From Rhodococcus oryzae (GTDB taxonomy: Bacteria > Actinomycetota > Actinomycetes > Mycobacteriales > Mycobacteriaceae): a stretch of DNA of 64,000 nucleotides. The notes beneath the pieces are model-generated. The model did not search any database and was not told the DNA's origin. It worked only from the letters and a program-made list of their open reading frames with translations. Numbering within the stretch: position 1 is the stretch's first letter; each line of letters starts with the position of its first letter. Below, piece by piece: positions 47,978 through 56,491 of the stretch. The translations under genes and the position numbers were made by a program. Location: the NCBI RefSeq assembly GCF_005049235.1, contig NZ_SUMD01000001.1, positions 1 to 64,000 of the forward strand. The letters are read 5' to 3'.

Positions 47978-49080
47978 CGACCACTCCCGTCCTGGCCTGC
48001 CGCGGCCGTGAGCGGCGCGGTCATCGGGTTGGTTGGCTTGCCGCCGGACACGGACGGCGGTGGACCGAACGGCGTGCCGAAGCCGAGTCCGGTCCGCAAC
48101 CGATCCGAGGTCAGGTCCATCAGCGCCCACAGATTCGTGTAGTCGCCGCGCATGCCCTGGTCGATCGCCGTCTGCGGGAACGGGAAGGTGCTGAGGTTAC
48201 CCAGGTTGTTGATCAGGTCCGGCCCCGCCTCGACGACCTTGGCCAGGGTCGGCTCCAGTGCCGCGAGATCGGCCTTGAGATCCTCGCGGCTCCTGTTCAC
48301 GAGGTCGGTGCCCACGTCGCCGAATCTCCCGACCGCGTCCAGGGCCGCCGTCAGGTCGGCGCGCTGCGCGGCCAGCACCGCCATCGCCGGGTCCAGGGTC
48401 TCGATGGCCTGACCGAGAACCTCTCGCTGAGAGCTGATCTCGCCCGCGAACAGGTCGAGGTTCGCCATCGTGGTCACCATCGCCTCCCGCTGCCGGTCCA
48501 GGATCTCGGTGAGCGAGTCCAGCTGCGGCAGCAGGTCCCGCACCGCATCCTGCCTGCCGTCGAGCGCCTTGTTCAGTTCGGTGGTGATGGTCTGCACCTG
48601 GGCGAGCCCGCCGCCGTTGAGGACGACGGACAGCGCGGTCAGCGCCTCCTCCGTGGTCGGGTACACCCCCGCCGAGGCCAGCGGGATCACGGACCCCTCT
48701 TCGAGCCTGCCCTCCGGCGCGACATCGGTCGGCGGCGCCAGCGCGATGTGCTTGGAGCCGAGCAGGCTGGTCTGGCCGATCTTCGCGGTCGCGTTGGCCG
48801 GGAGCTGCACCGAATCCTCCAGCGACACGGTCACTCTCGCATGCCAGTTCTGCGTCTCGATGGAGCTGATGCTGCCGACCGTGACGTCGTCGACGAGCAC
48901 CGGCGAGTTCGGGCTGATCGTGGTGACGTCGGGCATCTCGATCACCACGGTGTAGCTCCCCTCGCCCCTGCCGGCCGCGCCGGGCAGGGCCACCGAGTTC
49001 AGCCCGCTCCACTGGCAGCCGGACAGCAGCGTCGCGGCGGCCACCACCGCGCCGCCGATCCCCCACGCGCGCTTCGTCAT
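47974..49080 (-). CDS. mceE: MceE, lipoprotein subunit
   Basis: A 368-residue Mce protein with a lipoprotein signal: hydrophobic segment and L-L-S-G-C near residues 18-22. This is the lipid-anchored subunit (LprN-like), always the fifth in mce operons. The MCE domain follows (T-I-S-P-N-S-P-V-L-V-D-D-V-T-V-G), then the helical part. The ATG at 49080 overlaps the mceD stop by four bases. Confidence 0.93.
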   Translation of the reverse strand: MTKRAWGIGGAVVAAATLLSGCQWSGLNSVALPGAAGRGEGSYTVVIEMPDVTTISPNSPVLVDDVTVGSISSIETQNWHARVTVSLEDSVQLPANATAKIGQTSLLGSKHIALAPPTDVAPEGRLEEGSVIPLASAGVYPTTEEALTALSVVLNGGGLAQVQTITTELNKALDGRQDAVRDLLPQLDSLTEILDRQREAMVTTMANLDLFAGEISSQREVLGQAIETLDPAMAVLAAQRADLTAALDAVGRFGDVGTDLVNRSREDLKADLAALEPTLAKVVEAGPDLINNLGNLSTFPFPQTAIDQGMRGDYTNLWALMDLTSDRLRTGLGFGTPFGPPPSVSGGKPTNPMTAPLTAAAGQDGSGR

Positions 49081-50336
49081 CGGGTCGACCTCCCTGGTGT
49101 CATCAGATCGGCCAGGCTCGGCGGCACCGGAACCGTCGGCATGGTCAGCGCAGGCATCGACGTGGCGGCAGGCGCCGGCTTCAGCTGCGGTTCGCTGTAC
49201 ACCAACTGGTCGGGGGTGGCGCCGAGCGCCCGCGTCGGATTGAGGCTCAGGTCCGGGTAGTTGGCCCGGACGGTGTTCAGCAGCGGACCGAGATACTGGG
49301 CGCACAGTTCCGCGCCCTGCTCCGAGGTCTCGTTCGCCAGACCGGCGATGCCGCCGCAGATCAGGTCGATCGGGTTGCCGATGTTCTGGAAGGCGGGCAC
49401 CCCGACCATCGCGCCCTGTGCCGGTCGGTAGACGTTGTAGTAGTTCGACAGTGCGGTCGGCCCCAGGTGCAGCACCTTCTCGAGGCCGTCCTTCTTGTCC
49501 ACCAACACCTGCGACACGTCCGCGAGTGTGCGCACCTGCTCGGTCAACCCGGCCCGGTTCTGCGCGACGAAACGCTGCACATCGGCGATCGCGGTGTCCA
49601 GCTGGGCCAGTGCGGGCGCCAATTGTGTTCGGCTGTCGGCCAGTACCCCCGTCACGGTCGCGAGGCGGCCCTGGAACTGCACGATCTGCTCGTTGCTGGC
49701 CGCCAGCGCGGTGGTGAACGCCTGCAGACCGCGAATCGTGCCGAACAGGTCGCCGCCGCTGCCTGCGAGGGTGCTCATCGCCCGCGACAGCTCCACCACG
49801 GACTCCCCCAGCGCGGCGCCGTTGCCCTGCAACGCGGTTCCCGCCCCGTCGAGCAGGTTCGCCGCGGGACCGGGGTCGTCCCCGTTCGGCCCCAACGCCT
49901 CCGCCGCCCGGCCCAGTTCCTGCTTGACCCGGTCCCACTCGACCGGAACGGCGGTGCGATCGAGTCCGATCTCGGCGCCGTCGGCCAGAGCCGGCGTCGA
50001 CTCCTCCGTCACCGCGGGCGTCAGCTGAACGAAGCGCGCGGAGACGAGGGACTGCGCCACGATCACCGCCTTCGCGTCCGCCGACACGGGCACCGAGCGA
50101 TCCAGTTCGAGGCGCACCCGCATCCGGTCGCCATCCGGGTCGATACCGGTCACCTTGCCGACGTCGACCCCGACCACGCGCACGTCGTCGCCGACGTACA
50201 AGCCGGTGACGGAGGTGAAGTAGGCGGTCACCCGGTAGTGCCGGAAATGGTCCACCGCAAGGTAACCGGACACCACGACCGCGGCAGCCAGTGCGAGTCC
50301 CACCCCGCCAACGGCAATCTTGCGCCAGGTGATCAT
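49077..50336 (-). CDS. mceD: MceD
   Basis: A 419-residue Mce subunit: N-terminal membrane helix (~8-28), MCE domain (Y-F-T-S-V-T-G-L-Y-V-G-D-D-V-R-V-V-G-V-D-V-G-K-V near 39-63), helical domain, and a Pro-rich C-terminal tail (P-A-P-A-A-T, P-T-V-P-V-P-P). Fourth mce gene by order. ATG start; the last base of mceC's stop coincides with its first base region, so spacing is minimal. Confidence 0.92.
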   Translation of the reverse strand: MITWRKIAVGGVGLALAAAVVVSGYLAVDHFRHYRVTAYFTSVTGLYVGDDVRVVGVDVGKVTGIDPDGDRMRVRLELDRSVPVSADAKAVIVAQSLVSARFVQLTPAVTEESTPALADGAEIGLDRTAVPVEWDRVKQELGRAAEALGPNGDDPGPAANLLDGAGTALQGNGAALGESVVELSRAMSTLAGSGGDLFGTIRGLQAFTTALAASNEQIVQFQGRLATVTGVLADSRTQLAPALAQLDTAIADVQRFVAQNRAGLTEQVRTLADVSQVLVDKKDGLEKVLHLGPTALSNYYNVYRPAQGAMVGVPAFQNIGNPIDLICGGIAGLANETSEQGAELCAQYLGPLLNTVRANYPDLSLNPTRALGATPDQLVYSEPQLKPAPAATSMPALTMPTVPVPPSLADLMTPGRSTR

Positions 50337-51358
50337 CAGCGGACCTCCGGAATCGGCAGCGGGGCGGGCGGTAGCCCGAACATCGCATTGATCAGCGGCT
50401 GGTTGTACTGGGCGGGCAACAGGTTCTGGATGTACGCGTAGTAGAACGGGCCGCTGGCCACGGTGTCACCGAGGGTGCCGACGTAGGTTCCCAACCCGTC
50501 GATGCCCTGCGCAAGGTTGTCCCGGTTCTTCTGCAGGATCCCCACCACGGTGTTGAGCTCGTCGAGGACCGGGCTCAACTGCGCCTCGTTGTCCTGCACC
50601 AGCCCGCTCAACTGTGTCGAGACCGCGGAGACGTTCGTGATCACCTCGGACAGGGCGCCCTGGCGACTGACGAGCTCTCCGAGCAGCGCATTGCCGTCCA
50701 CGAGAAGGGAATTCACCTGCGGACCACGCTCGGCAAGCAGGCCGGCCACATTGTTCGCGTCGGCGAGCAGCGCCCGCAGGGTCTCGTCACGGCTGCTGAG
50801 ACTGGTCGAGATCCGGCTGACGCCGTCGAGGGCGGGCCGCAGGTTCGGCGCGCTGTCCGCCATCACCTTCCCCACCTCGTCGAGCGAAGCCGACAACTGG
50901 TCGAGGTCGATGTCCTCCACGGTCGTGGTGAGGTCCCCCAGGACATCCGGCAAGGAGTACGCCGACCTGGTGCGTTCGAGGGATATCTGCCCGCCAACCG
51001 GCATCCGGCCGTCGTCCGCCAGGTCGAGGGTGACCGCCCGCTTGCCGAGCAGCGACATGGTGGTGATGGCGGCGGCGGTGCTCTCCCCCACACCGATCGA
51101 TCCGTCGAGGGTGAAGCTCACCACGGCTCGCCCACCCTCGACACCGATCTCCTCGACGGTGCCGATCTTCACTCCCGCGGCGTTGACCTCGTCGCCGACG
51201 GCCAGCCCGCTGGCATCGTCGAACACCGCGCTGTACCCCACACCGGACTTCAGGAACTGAAGGTCCTGATACTGCAGCGCGGTCAGCACCACCGCCGCCG
51301 TGACGGCGAGGCCGATCACCCCGACCCGCACCGCGTGGCTCTCCACCATGTTCCTCAT
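50336..51358 (-). CDS. mceC: MceC
   Basis: A 340-residue Mce subunit. The membrane helix is at ~residues 10-30, and the MCE domain follows with S-A-V-F-D-D-A-S-G-L-A-V-G-D-E-V and A-A-G-V-K-I-G-T-V. It lacks the long Pro-rich tail often found on MceC and ends P-L-P-I-P-E-V-R. The ATG at 51358 overlaps the mceB stop by four bases; the longer open frame (to 51448) is discounted. Confidence 0.92.
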   Translation of the reverse strand: MRNMVESHAVRVGVIGLAVTAAVVLTALQYQDLQFLKSGVGYSAVFDDASGLAVGDEVNAAGVKIGTVEEIGVEGGRAVVSFTLDGSIGVGESTAAAITTMSLLGKRAVTLDLADDGRMPVGGQISLERTRSAYSLPDVLGDLTTTVEDIDLDQLSASLDEVGKVMADSAPNLRPALDGVSRISTSLSSRDETLRALLADANNVAGLLAERGPQVNSLLVDGNALLGELVSRQGALSEVITNVSAVSTQLSGLVQDNEAQLSPVLDELNTVVGILQKNRDNLAQGIDGLGTYVGTLGDTVASGPFYYAYIQNLLPAQYNQPLINAMFGLPPAPLPIPEVR

Positions 51359-52377
51359 CGCGGCGCACACCTTCCGGTCTTCTGGTCGACCAGGTCGACC
51401 GTGATCGGCCTGCCGTCGGCACCGTCGACCTTCATCGCGATCCCGCACAGGTAGAAGTTGAAGAAGGAGCCGTACGCTCCCACCCGGATCAGCTGCCGGT
51501 AGTTCGCGGGCATCGATTCCACGATCCGGTTCAGCTCGCCCTGCTGCTCGATCAGTGGATCCAGGCTCGTGTTCAGCTCGGTCAGGGTGCCCGCGATGTT
51601 CGGCCGGGTGTCGGTCAGGAGGTCGGCGAACGTGCCGGTCGCGGTGTTCACGCTCGTCACCGCGTCGCCGATCAGTTGGCGGTCCGCATCCAGACCGCTG
51701 ACCAGCTGCTGCAGGTGGTCCAGGGTGCCGCTGAACTGCCCACCGCGAGCGCGTAGTTCGCTCAGCACCCCGTCGAGATTGTCGATCACGCGGCCGATCA
51801 GCTCGTCGCGGTCCGCCAGGGTGTTGGTGAGCGAGCCCGTGTGCGCGAGCACCGACGAGACGGTCCCCGACTGCCCCTGGAACACCTCCAGCAACGACAT
51901 CGACAGCGCGTTCACCTGCTCCGGGTCCAGAGCCTGGAAAAGGGGCTTGAAGCCGCCGAGCAGTGCGTCGAGATCCAGCGCGGGCGCGGTGCGTTCGACC
52001 GGGATGGTCGCGTCCTCGACGAGCGGCTCGGCGGTGCCCGGGCTGTCGAGCAGCTCGAGGTACCGGTTGCCCACCAGATCCTGGTACCGCACCGCCGCTC
52101 TGGTCTCGACGGTCACCGTGTTGGCTGCGTCGACGGTGAACTCCACCTGTGCCCGCCGGTTCTCGCCGAGCTCGACCGTGCTGACCGCGCCAACCGGCAC
52201 CCCCGCGATCCGCACCTTGTCGCCGGGCTTGAGGCCGGACACGCTGGTGAACTCGGCGCCGTACGAGGTCGCGCCACCGCTACGCAACTGACCGAAAACG
52301 AGGATCAGTCCCGCGTTCACCAGCAGCATCACCAGGACGAAGATCCCGAACTTGACGGTGTACCCGCGCACTTTCAT
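51355..52377 (-). CDS. mceB: MceB
   Basis: A 340-residue Mce subunit with N-terminal membrane helix (~10-29), MCE domain (F-T-S-V-S-G-L-K-P-G-D-K-V-R-I-A-G-V-P-V-G-A-V) and the MceB-typical V-R-Y-Q-D-L-V-G-N-R-Y-L-E-L near residues 93-106. Two Cys in the C-terminal part (F-Y-L-C-G-I and G-R-C-A-P-R) may form a disulfide. ATG start, overlapping the mceA stop by four bases. Confidence 0.93.
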   Translation of the reverse strand: MKVRGYTVKFGIFVLVMLLVNAGLILVFGQLRSGGATSYGAEFTSVSGLKPGDKVRIAGVPVGAVSTVELGENRRAQVEFTVDAANTVTVETRAAVRYQDLVGNRYLELLDSPGTAEPLVEDATIPVERTAPALDLDALLGGFKPLFQALDPEQVNALSMSLLEVFQGQSGTVSSVLAHTGSLTNTLADRDELIGRVIDNLDGVLSELRARGGQFSGTLDHLQQLVSGLDADRQLIGDAVTSVNTATGTFADLLTDTRPNIAGTLTELNTSLDPLIEQQGELNRIVESMPANYRQLIRVGAYGSFFNFYLCGIAMKVDGADGRPITVDLVDQKTGRCAPR

Positions 52378-53543
52378 CGGACCGCCGTTCCGAACAGGTA
52401 GGTCATCAGGTTCGCCGTCGCACCGCTCGGCAGGCCGCCGTTCGGCTGACGCTCGGGGGCAAAGGGATTCACTCCGATATCGGTGACCAGGAAGGGTGCG
52501 TTGACGTTCGGGTCACGCAGTGGCAGTCCCATGCAGTGCGGGCCGCCGGTCGCCGCGACCTTGGGCAGGTCGTCGGGGTAGTGGTATGGCTCGGTGCCCG
52601 CGATCAGGCCGATGGACATCTTGATCCCCGGCTGGCCGTTGTACGCGCCGTCACCGATCTTCTTGCTCTCCTGCAGTCCGGTGAACATGCAGGGGATCAC
52701 CGGCGAGTACTCCTCGAGGAGCACCGCGGTGGGGCGCAGCAGCGAGACCACGTCGACGGCTGCGTTGCTGTTCTGCGTCAACACCTCGTCCCCCGTGTTC
52801 GCGAGCCCGGTCACCTCGAGCAGCAACAGGTCCAGGTCCGCCTGCCGGTCCACCACGGTGTTCCCTGTGGTGGTCAGCGCGGCGAGCGAACGCATCAGAT
52901 CCGGGGCCACCGCGGCGTAGGTGTCGCTCACGGGCGGCAGCTCGGTCAGCACCTGGTCGAGCGCGCCGTGGGCCGCCCCGAATTCCACCAGCGACGAGTC
53001 CGCCTGTCCGAGTGCGACGCCGAGCCGGTCACCACGACCCTGCAGCGCGCTCGACAGGGCAGCCAGTGTGGCGTCGAGCTTCTCGGGCTGGACGGTGCGC
53101 AGCACCTCGGTCAGGTTCTCGAAGACAGTGTTCATCTCCACCGTCACGTGTGAGGCGTCGATGGTCGAACCGGCGGCGAGCCGCTCCGTGCTCGGCTGCT
53201 CGGGCGCGGACATGCTGACGAACTTGGCTCCGAACGCCGTGTTCGACGTGACCTGCACGTCGACGTTCGCCGGGATCGCGTCGAGCGCCTCAGGATCGAT
53301 CAGCAGCGACAGGAGTGCGGTGGACTCGCCGGACGGGTCGATCGAATCGACAGTGCCGATCGTGACGCCGGCCATCTTCACCCTGGCTCCCGGATCCATC
53401 ACCAGGCCCGCGCGCTGCGCGACCACGGTCACCGGAACCCGGTCGGAGAAGGACTGATCGAACATCGCCACGGCCAGTGCGACGACGCCGCCGATCGCGA
53501 CGACCAGCGCGAGTGCGGCCAGCTTGTACCCGTTCGTGCGCAT
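52374..53543 (-). CDS. mceA: MceA
   Basis: A 389-residue Mce subunit. Membrane helix at ~8-28, MCE domain (A-Q-R-A-G-L-V-M-D-P-G-A-R-V-K-M-A-G-V-T-I-G-T-V), then S-N-T-A-F-G-A-K-F-V, which is characteristic of MceA. The ATG at 53543 has GGGAGG just upstream; the open frame extends to 53759 but overlaps yrbEB there. First of the six mce genes, eight bases after yrbEB. Confidence 0.93.
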   Translation of the reverse strand: MRTNGYKLAALALVVAIGGVVALAVAMFDQSFSDRVPVTVVAQRAGLVMDPGARVKMAGVTIGTVDSIDPSGESTALLSLLIDPEALDAIPANVDVQVTSNTAFGAKFVSMSAPEQPSTERLAAGSTIDASHVTVEMNTVFENLTEVLRTVQPEKLDATLAALSSALQGRGDRLGVALGQADSSLVEFGAAHGALDQVLTELPPVSDTYAAVAPDLMRSLAALTTTGNTVVDRQADLDLLLLEVTGLANTGDEVLTQNSNAAVDVVSLLRPTAVLLEEYSPVIPCMFTGLQESKKIGDGAYNGQPGIKMSIGLIAGTEPYHYPDDLPKVAATGGPHCMGLPLRDPNVNAPFLVTDIGVNPFAPERQPNGGLPSGATANLMTYLFGTAVR

Positions 53544-53551
53544 CTGCCTCC

Positions 53552-54403
53552 CTAACCCGACAGGTTGAAGTTGCCGGACCCGCCGTAGATGGCGAGCGAG
53601 ACGAGCAGGGTCACCGCGACCACACAGATCAGTGACAACCGGACCGCACGACCGACCGCGGTGCCGACCCCGGAGGGCCCACCCGTCGCGTTGTAGCCGT
53701 AATAGGTGTGGATCAGCATGACCAGCATCGCCATCACGAGGACCTGCACGAACGACCACATGACGTCGATCGGGTCGAGGAAGGTCGAGAAGTAGTGGTC
53801 GTAGAGCCCGGACGACTGGCCGAACAGCACCACGGTGGTGAACCGGCCCGCCAGGAACGAGGCGACCAGCGCCAGCGAGTAGAGCGGCAGGATCGAGATC
53901 ATGCCCGCCACCACCCGGGTACTGACCACGTACGGAACGGAACTGATCGCCATCGATTCGAGCGCGTCGATCTCCTCGCTGATCCGCATCGCACCGAGCT
54001 GCGCCGTCGAACCGGCGCCGATGGTGGCGGACAGCCCGATGCCCGCGATCACCGGCGCCGCGATCCGCACGTTGATGAAGGCGGAGAAGAACCCGGTCAG
54101 CGCCTCGACCCCGATGTTGCCCAGCGAGCTGAAACCCTGGATCGCGATCGTGCCACCGGAGGCAAGGGTGAGAAATCCGACGACGGCCACGGTCCCGCCG
54201 ATCAGGGCCAATGCGCCTGTGCCCATACTGATCTCGGCGATCAGCCGGAGCACCTCCTTGGGATGTTTACGCAGCGCCCACGGCACGTGCGCGAGCGCGC
54301 GGACGAAGAAGACCGCCTGGCGGCCGATGTCGTCAACGGTTCGGGACAGGCCAGCCGCACGATTGCGGGTACGGCCGAACTTGCCGGTCGTCGCCAATGC
54401 CAT
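53552..54403 (-). CDS. yrbEB: YrbEB, Mce transporter permease
   Basis: A 283-residue MlaE/YrbE-type permease with about five to six membrane segments. The family motif G-A-M-R-I-S-E-E-I-D-A-L-E-S-M lies near residues 133-147, the EQxDAL-like signature for coupling to the ATPase. The Mce ATPase (MceG/Mkl) itself is not in the window, as usual in actinobacteria where one ATPase serves several mce loci. It follows yrbEA after four bases. Confidence 0.93.
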   Translation of the reverse strand: MALATTGKFGRTRNRAAGLSRTVDDIGRQAVFFVRALAHVPWALRKHPKEVLRLIAEISMGTGALALIGGTVAVVGFLTLASGGTIAIQGFSSLGNIGVEALTGFFSAFINVRIAAPVIAGIGLSATIGAGSTAQLGAMRISEEIDALESMAISSVPYVVSTRVVAGMISILPLYSLALVASFLAGRFTTVVLFGQSSGLYDHYFSTFLDPIDVMWSFVQVLVMAMLVMLIHTYYGYNATGGPSGVGTAVGRAVRLSLICVVAVTLLVSLAIYGGSGNFNLSG

Positions 54404-54407
54404 CGCG

Positions 54408-55175
54408 TCAGCCCGCCGTCAGCCGGATGCCGACCGCGGTGACGATGGTGTTGACCACGAAGAGCGCCATGAAGGCGTACACCACGGTCTCGTTGACCGC
54501 CTCCCCCACACCCTTGGGCCCACCCCGCACCGTCAGCCCCCGATAGCAGGCGACCAGGCCCGCGAGCAGGCCGAACAGCGCCGCCTTCACCATCGAGATC
54601 GCCACCTCCGGCAGGCCGGTCAGCAGCGTGATGCCGTCCGCGAACGCGCCAGGGTTGACACCCTGCAGGAACACCGAGAACACGAACCCGCCCGCGATGC
54701 CGATCACACAGACCAACCCGTTGAGCAGCAGCGCGACCACCGTCGACGCCACCACCCGCGGGATCACCAGCCGGGTCACCGGATCGATGCCGAGCACCTC
54801 CATCGCATCGATCTCCTCGCGGATGGTGCGCGAGCCGAGGTCGGCGCAGATCGCGGTGGCCCCGGCACCCGCGACGATCAGCACCGTCACCACCGGGCCC
54901 ACCTGGGTGACCGCGCCGAGGGCGGCGCCCGCCCCGCTGAGGTCGGCCGCCCCGATCTCACGGAGCAGGATGTTGAGTGTGAAGCTGACCAGCACGGTGA
55001 ACGGCACCGCGACCAGCACCGTCGGCACGATCGACACCCGCGCGATCATCCAGCTCTGTTCCAGGAACTCCTGGAGCTGGAATCGGGTGCGCACCAACCC
55101 GACCGCGACATCCGCCCCCATCCGGTAGAAGTGGCCGAGCTCGCGCATCGGCCCCTTCAATGTCGTACTCCCCAC
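54408..55175 (-). CDS. yrbEA: YrbEA, Mce transporter permease
   Basis: A 255-residue MlaE/YrbE permease with five to six membrane segments. The coupling motif reads R-T-I-R-E-E-I-D-A-M-E-V-L-G-I-D near residues 112-127. With YrbEB it forms the inner-membrane core of the Mce importer. It starts 24 bases after the CYP125-type gene, so it is in the same transcription unit as the oxidation genes; in mce4 the equivalent permeases (SupA/SupB) serve steroid uptake. Confidence 0.93.
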   Translation of the reverse strand: MGSTTLKGPMRELGHFYRMGADVAVGLVRTRFQLQEFLEQSWMIARVSIVPTVLVAVPFTVLVSFTLNILLREIGAADLSGAGAALGAVTQVGPVVTVLIVAGAGATAICADLGSRTIREEIDAMEVLGIDPVTRLVIPRVVASTVVALLLNGLVCVIGIAGGFVFSVFLQGVNPGAFADGITLLTGLPEVAISMVKAALFGLLAGLVACYRGLTVRGGPKGVGEAVNETVVYAFMALFVVNTIVTAVGIRLTAG

Positions 55176-55199
55176 GAGCCCTCCCTCGTCGTGTGCCTG

Positions 55200-56471
55200 T
55201 CAGTGCGCTACGGGACACCCAGACGTGCGGGTTCCGTAGTCGACCTCGAAACTCGTGACCCCGTTGATCCATCCGGACTGCAGGCGGCGAGGGTCACCGA
55301 GCTTCGAGATGTCGGGCATGTGGTCTGCGATCTTGTTGAAGATCAAATCCAGTTCCATTCGGGCCAAGTTGGCCCCGATGCAGTAGTGCGGCCCGGTCCC
55401 GCCGAAGGCGAGGTGCGGGTTCGGATCCCTGGTGATGTCGAAGGTGCGTGGGTTGTCGAACACGTCTTCGTCGAAATTCGCTGACCCGTACAGCAGTACC
55501 ACTCGCTGTCCCGCCTTGATGGCAGTTCCACCGATTTCCGTGTCCACCAGCGCCGTTCGCTGCAGCGAGGTCAGCGGCGACGCCCAGCGGATGATCTCGT
55601 CCGCCGCGGTGCGGGGACGCTCACGTTTGTAGTGCTCCCACTGCTCGGGGTGCTCCATGAACGCCATCATGCCGAGCGTCGTCGCGTTTCGGGTCGTTTC
55701 GTTGCCTGCAACCGCGAGCATGATCACGAAGAAGCCGAACTGCTCGGGGGTCAGGGCCTCCCCGTCGACGTCGGCGTGCACCAGCGTGGAGATGATGTCC
55801 TCGAGCGGCTCCGTGCGGCGTGCCTCCGCGAGCTGGTAGGCGTAACCGAGAATCTGCGCCGACGCCATCCGCGACGCGCCCTCGAGGGTCTCGTCGTCGT
55901 ATCCGGTCATCTGGTTGGACCACTCGAAGAGCTGCTTCCTCGCGTCCTCCGGGACCCCGAGCAGTTCCGAGATCGCCTGCATCGGGAGTTCACTGGCGAC
56001 CTCGGAGACGAAGTCCCCGCTCGGGTTCGCCACCGCGGTGCGGGCGATGAGGTCCGCGCGCTCGTCGAGGGCGGCCCGCATCGACTCGACCGCACGCGGG
56101 GTGAACAGCCGGGAGACCAGTTTGCGCAGCTGGGTGTGTTCGGGCGCGTCCTTGTTGATCAGGACGTGCTTGGTCACCTCCAGCTCCTCGGCGGAGATGT
56201 CGTCCTGGTGCCGCGGGATCGACCCGTTCACGTGGTTCGAGAAGTGCTCGGGGCGGCGCGAGATCTCGCGCACGTCGGCGTGCCGCGAAACCACCCAGCA
56301 GCCGCCGTCGTGGAAGCCGCCGGTGCCCGGTTCCTGCTCGTTCCACCACACCGGGGCGCAGCGGCGCAGTTGCGCGAACTCGGCGAGCGGCACGCGGTCG
56401 CCGTACAGCTTGGGATCGGTGACGTCGAAGCCCTTCGGGAGGTCGAGCGCCGGGACGTGCAGATCGGTCAT
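55200..56471 (-). CDS. cyp125: Cytochrome P450, CYP125 type
   Basis: A 423-residue P450. The N-terminal half matches CYP125 (steroid C26/27-hydroxylase) segment by segment: P-K-G-F-D-V-T-D-P, E-F-A-Q-L-R, A-P-V-W-W-N-E-Q, P-G-T-G-G-F-H-D-G-G. The I-helix is A-G-N-E-T-T-R-N and the heme loop F-G-G-T-G-P-H-Y-C-I-G. CYP125 enzymes start cholesterol side-chain degradation. The ATG at 56471 has AAAGG upstream. It lies between an acyl-CoA synthetase and the mce permeases, which supports a steroid side-chain role. Other CYP125-like P450s are possible, so the exact substrate is open. Confidence 0.83.
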   Translation of the reverse strand: MTDLHVPALDLPKGFDVTDPKLYGDRVPLAEFAQLRRCAPVWWNEQEPGTGGFHDGGCWVVSRHADVREISRRPEHFSNHVNGSIPRHQDDISAEELEVTKHVLINKDAPEHTQLRKLVSRLFTPRAVESMRAALDERADLIARTAVANPSGDFVSEVASELPMQAISELLGVPEDARKQLFEWSNQMTGYDDETLEGASRMASAQILGYAYQLAEARRTEPLEDIISTLVHADVDGEALTPEQFGFFVIMLAVAGNETTRNATTLGMMAFMEHPEQWEHYKRERPRTAADEIIRWASPLTSLQRTALVDTEIGGTAIKAGQRVVLLYGSANFDEDVFDNPRTFDITRDPNPHLAFGGTGPHYCIGANLARMELDLIFNKIADHMPDISKLGDPRRLQSGWINGVTSFEVDYGTRTSGCPVAH

Positions 56472-56491
56472 GGCAGGCCTTTCAGGCAGGG

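Noticed and set aside
49077-50388. Upstream extension of the mceE frame into mceD (and similar upstream extensions of mceA, mceC, mceF and cyp125)
   Set aside because: The extra sequence is Arg-rich without family similarity and overlaps well-supported neighbours; internal ATG codons with ATGA overlaps or ribosome sites are much better starts.
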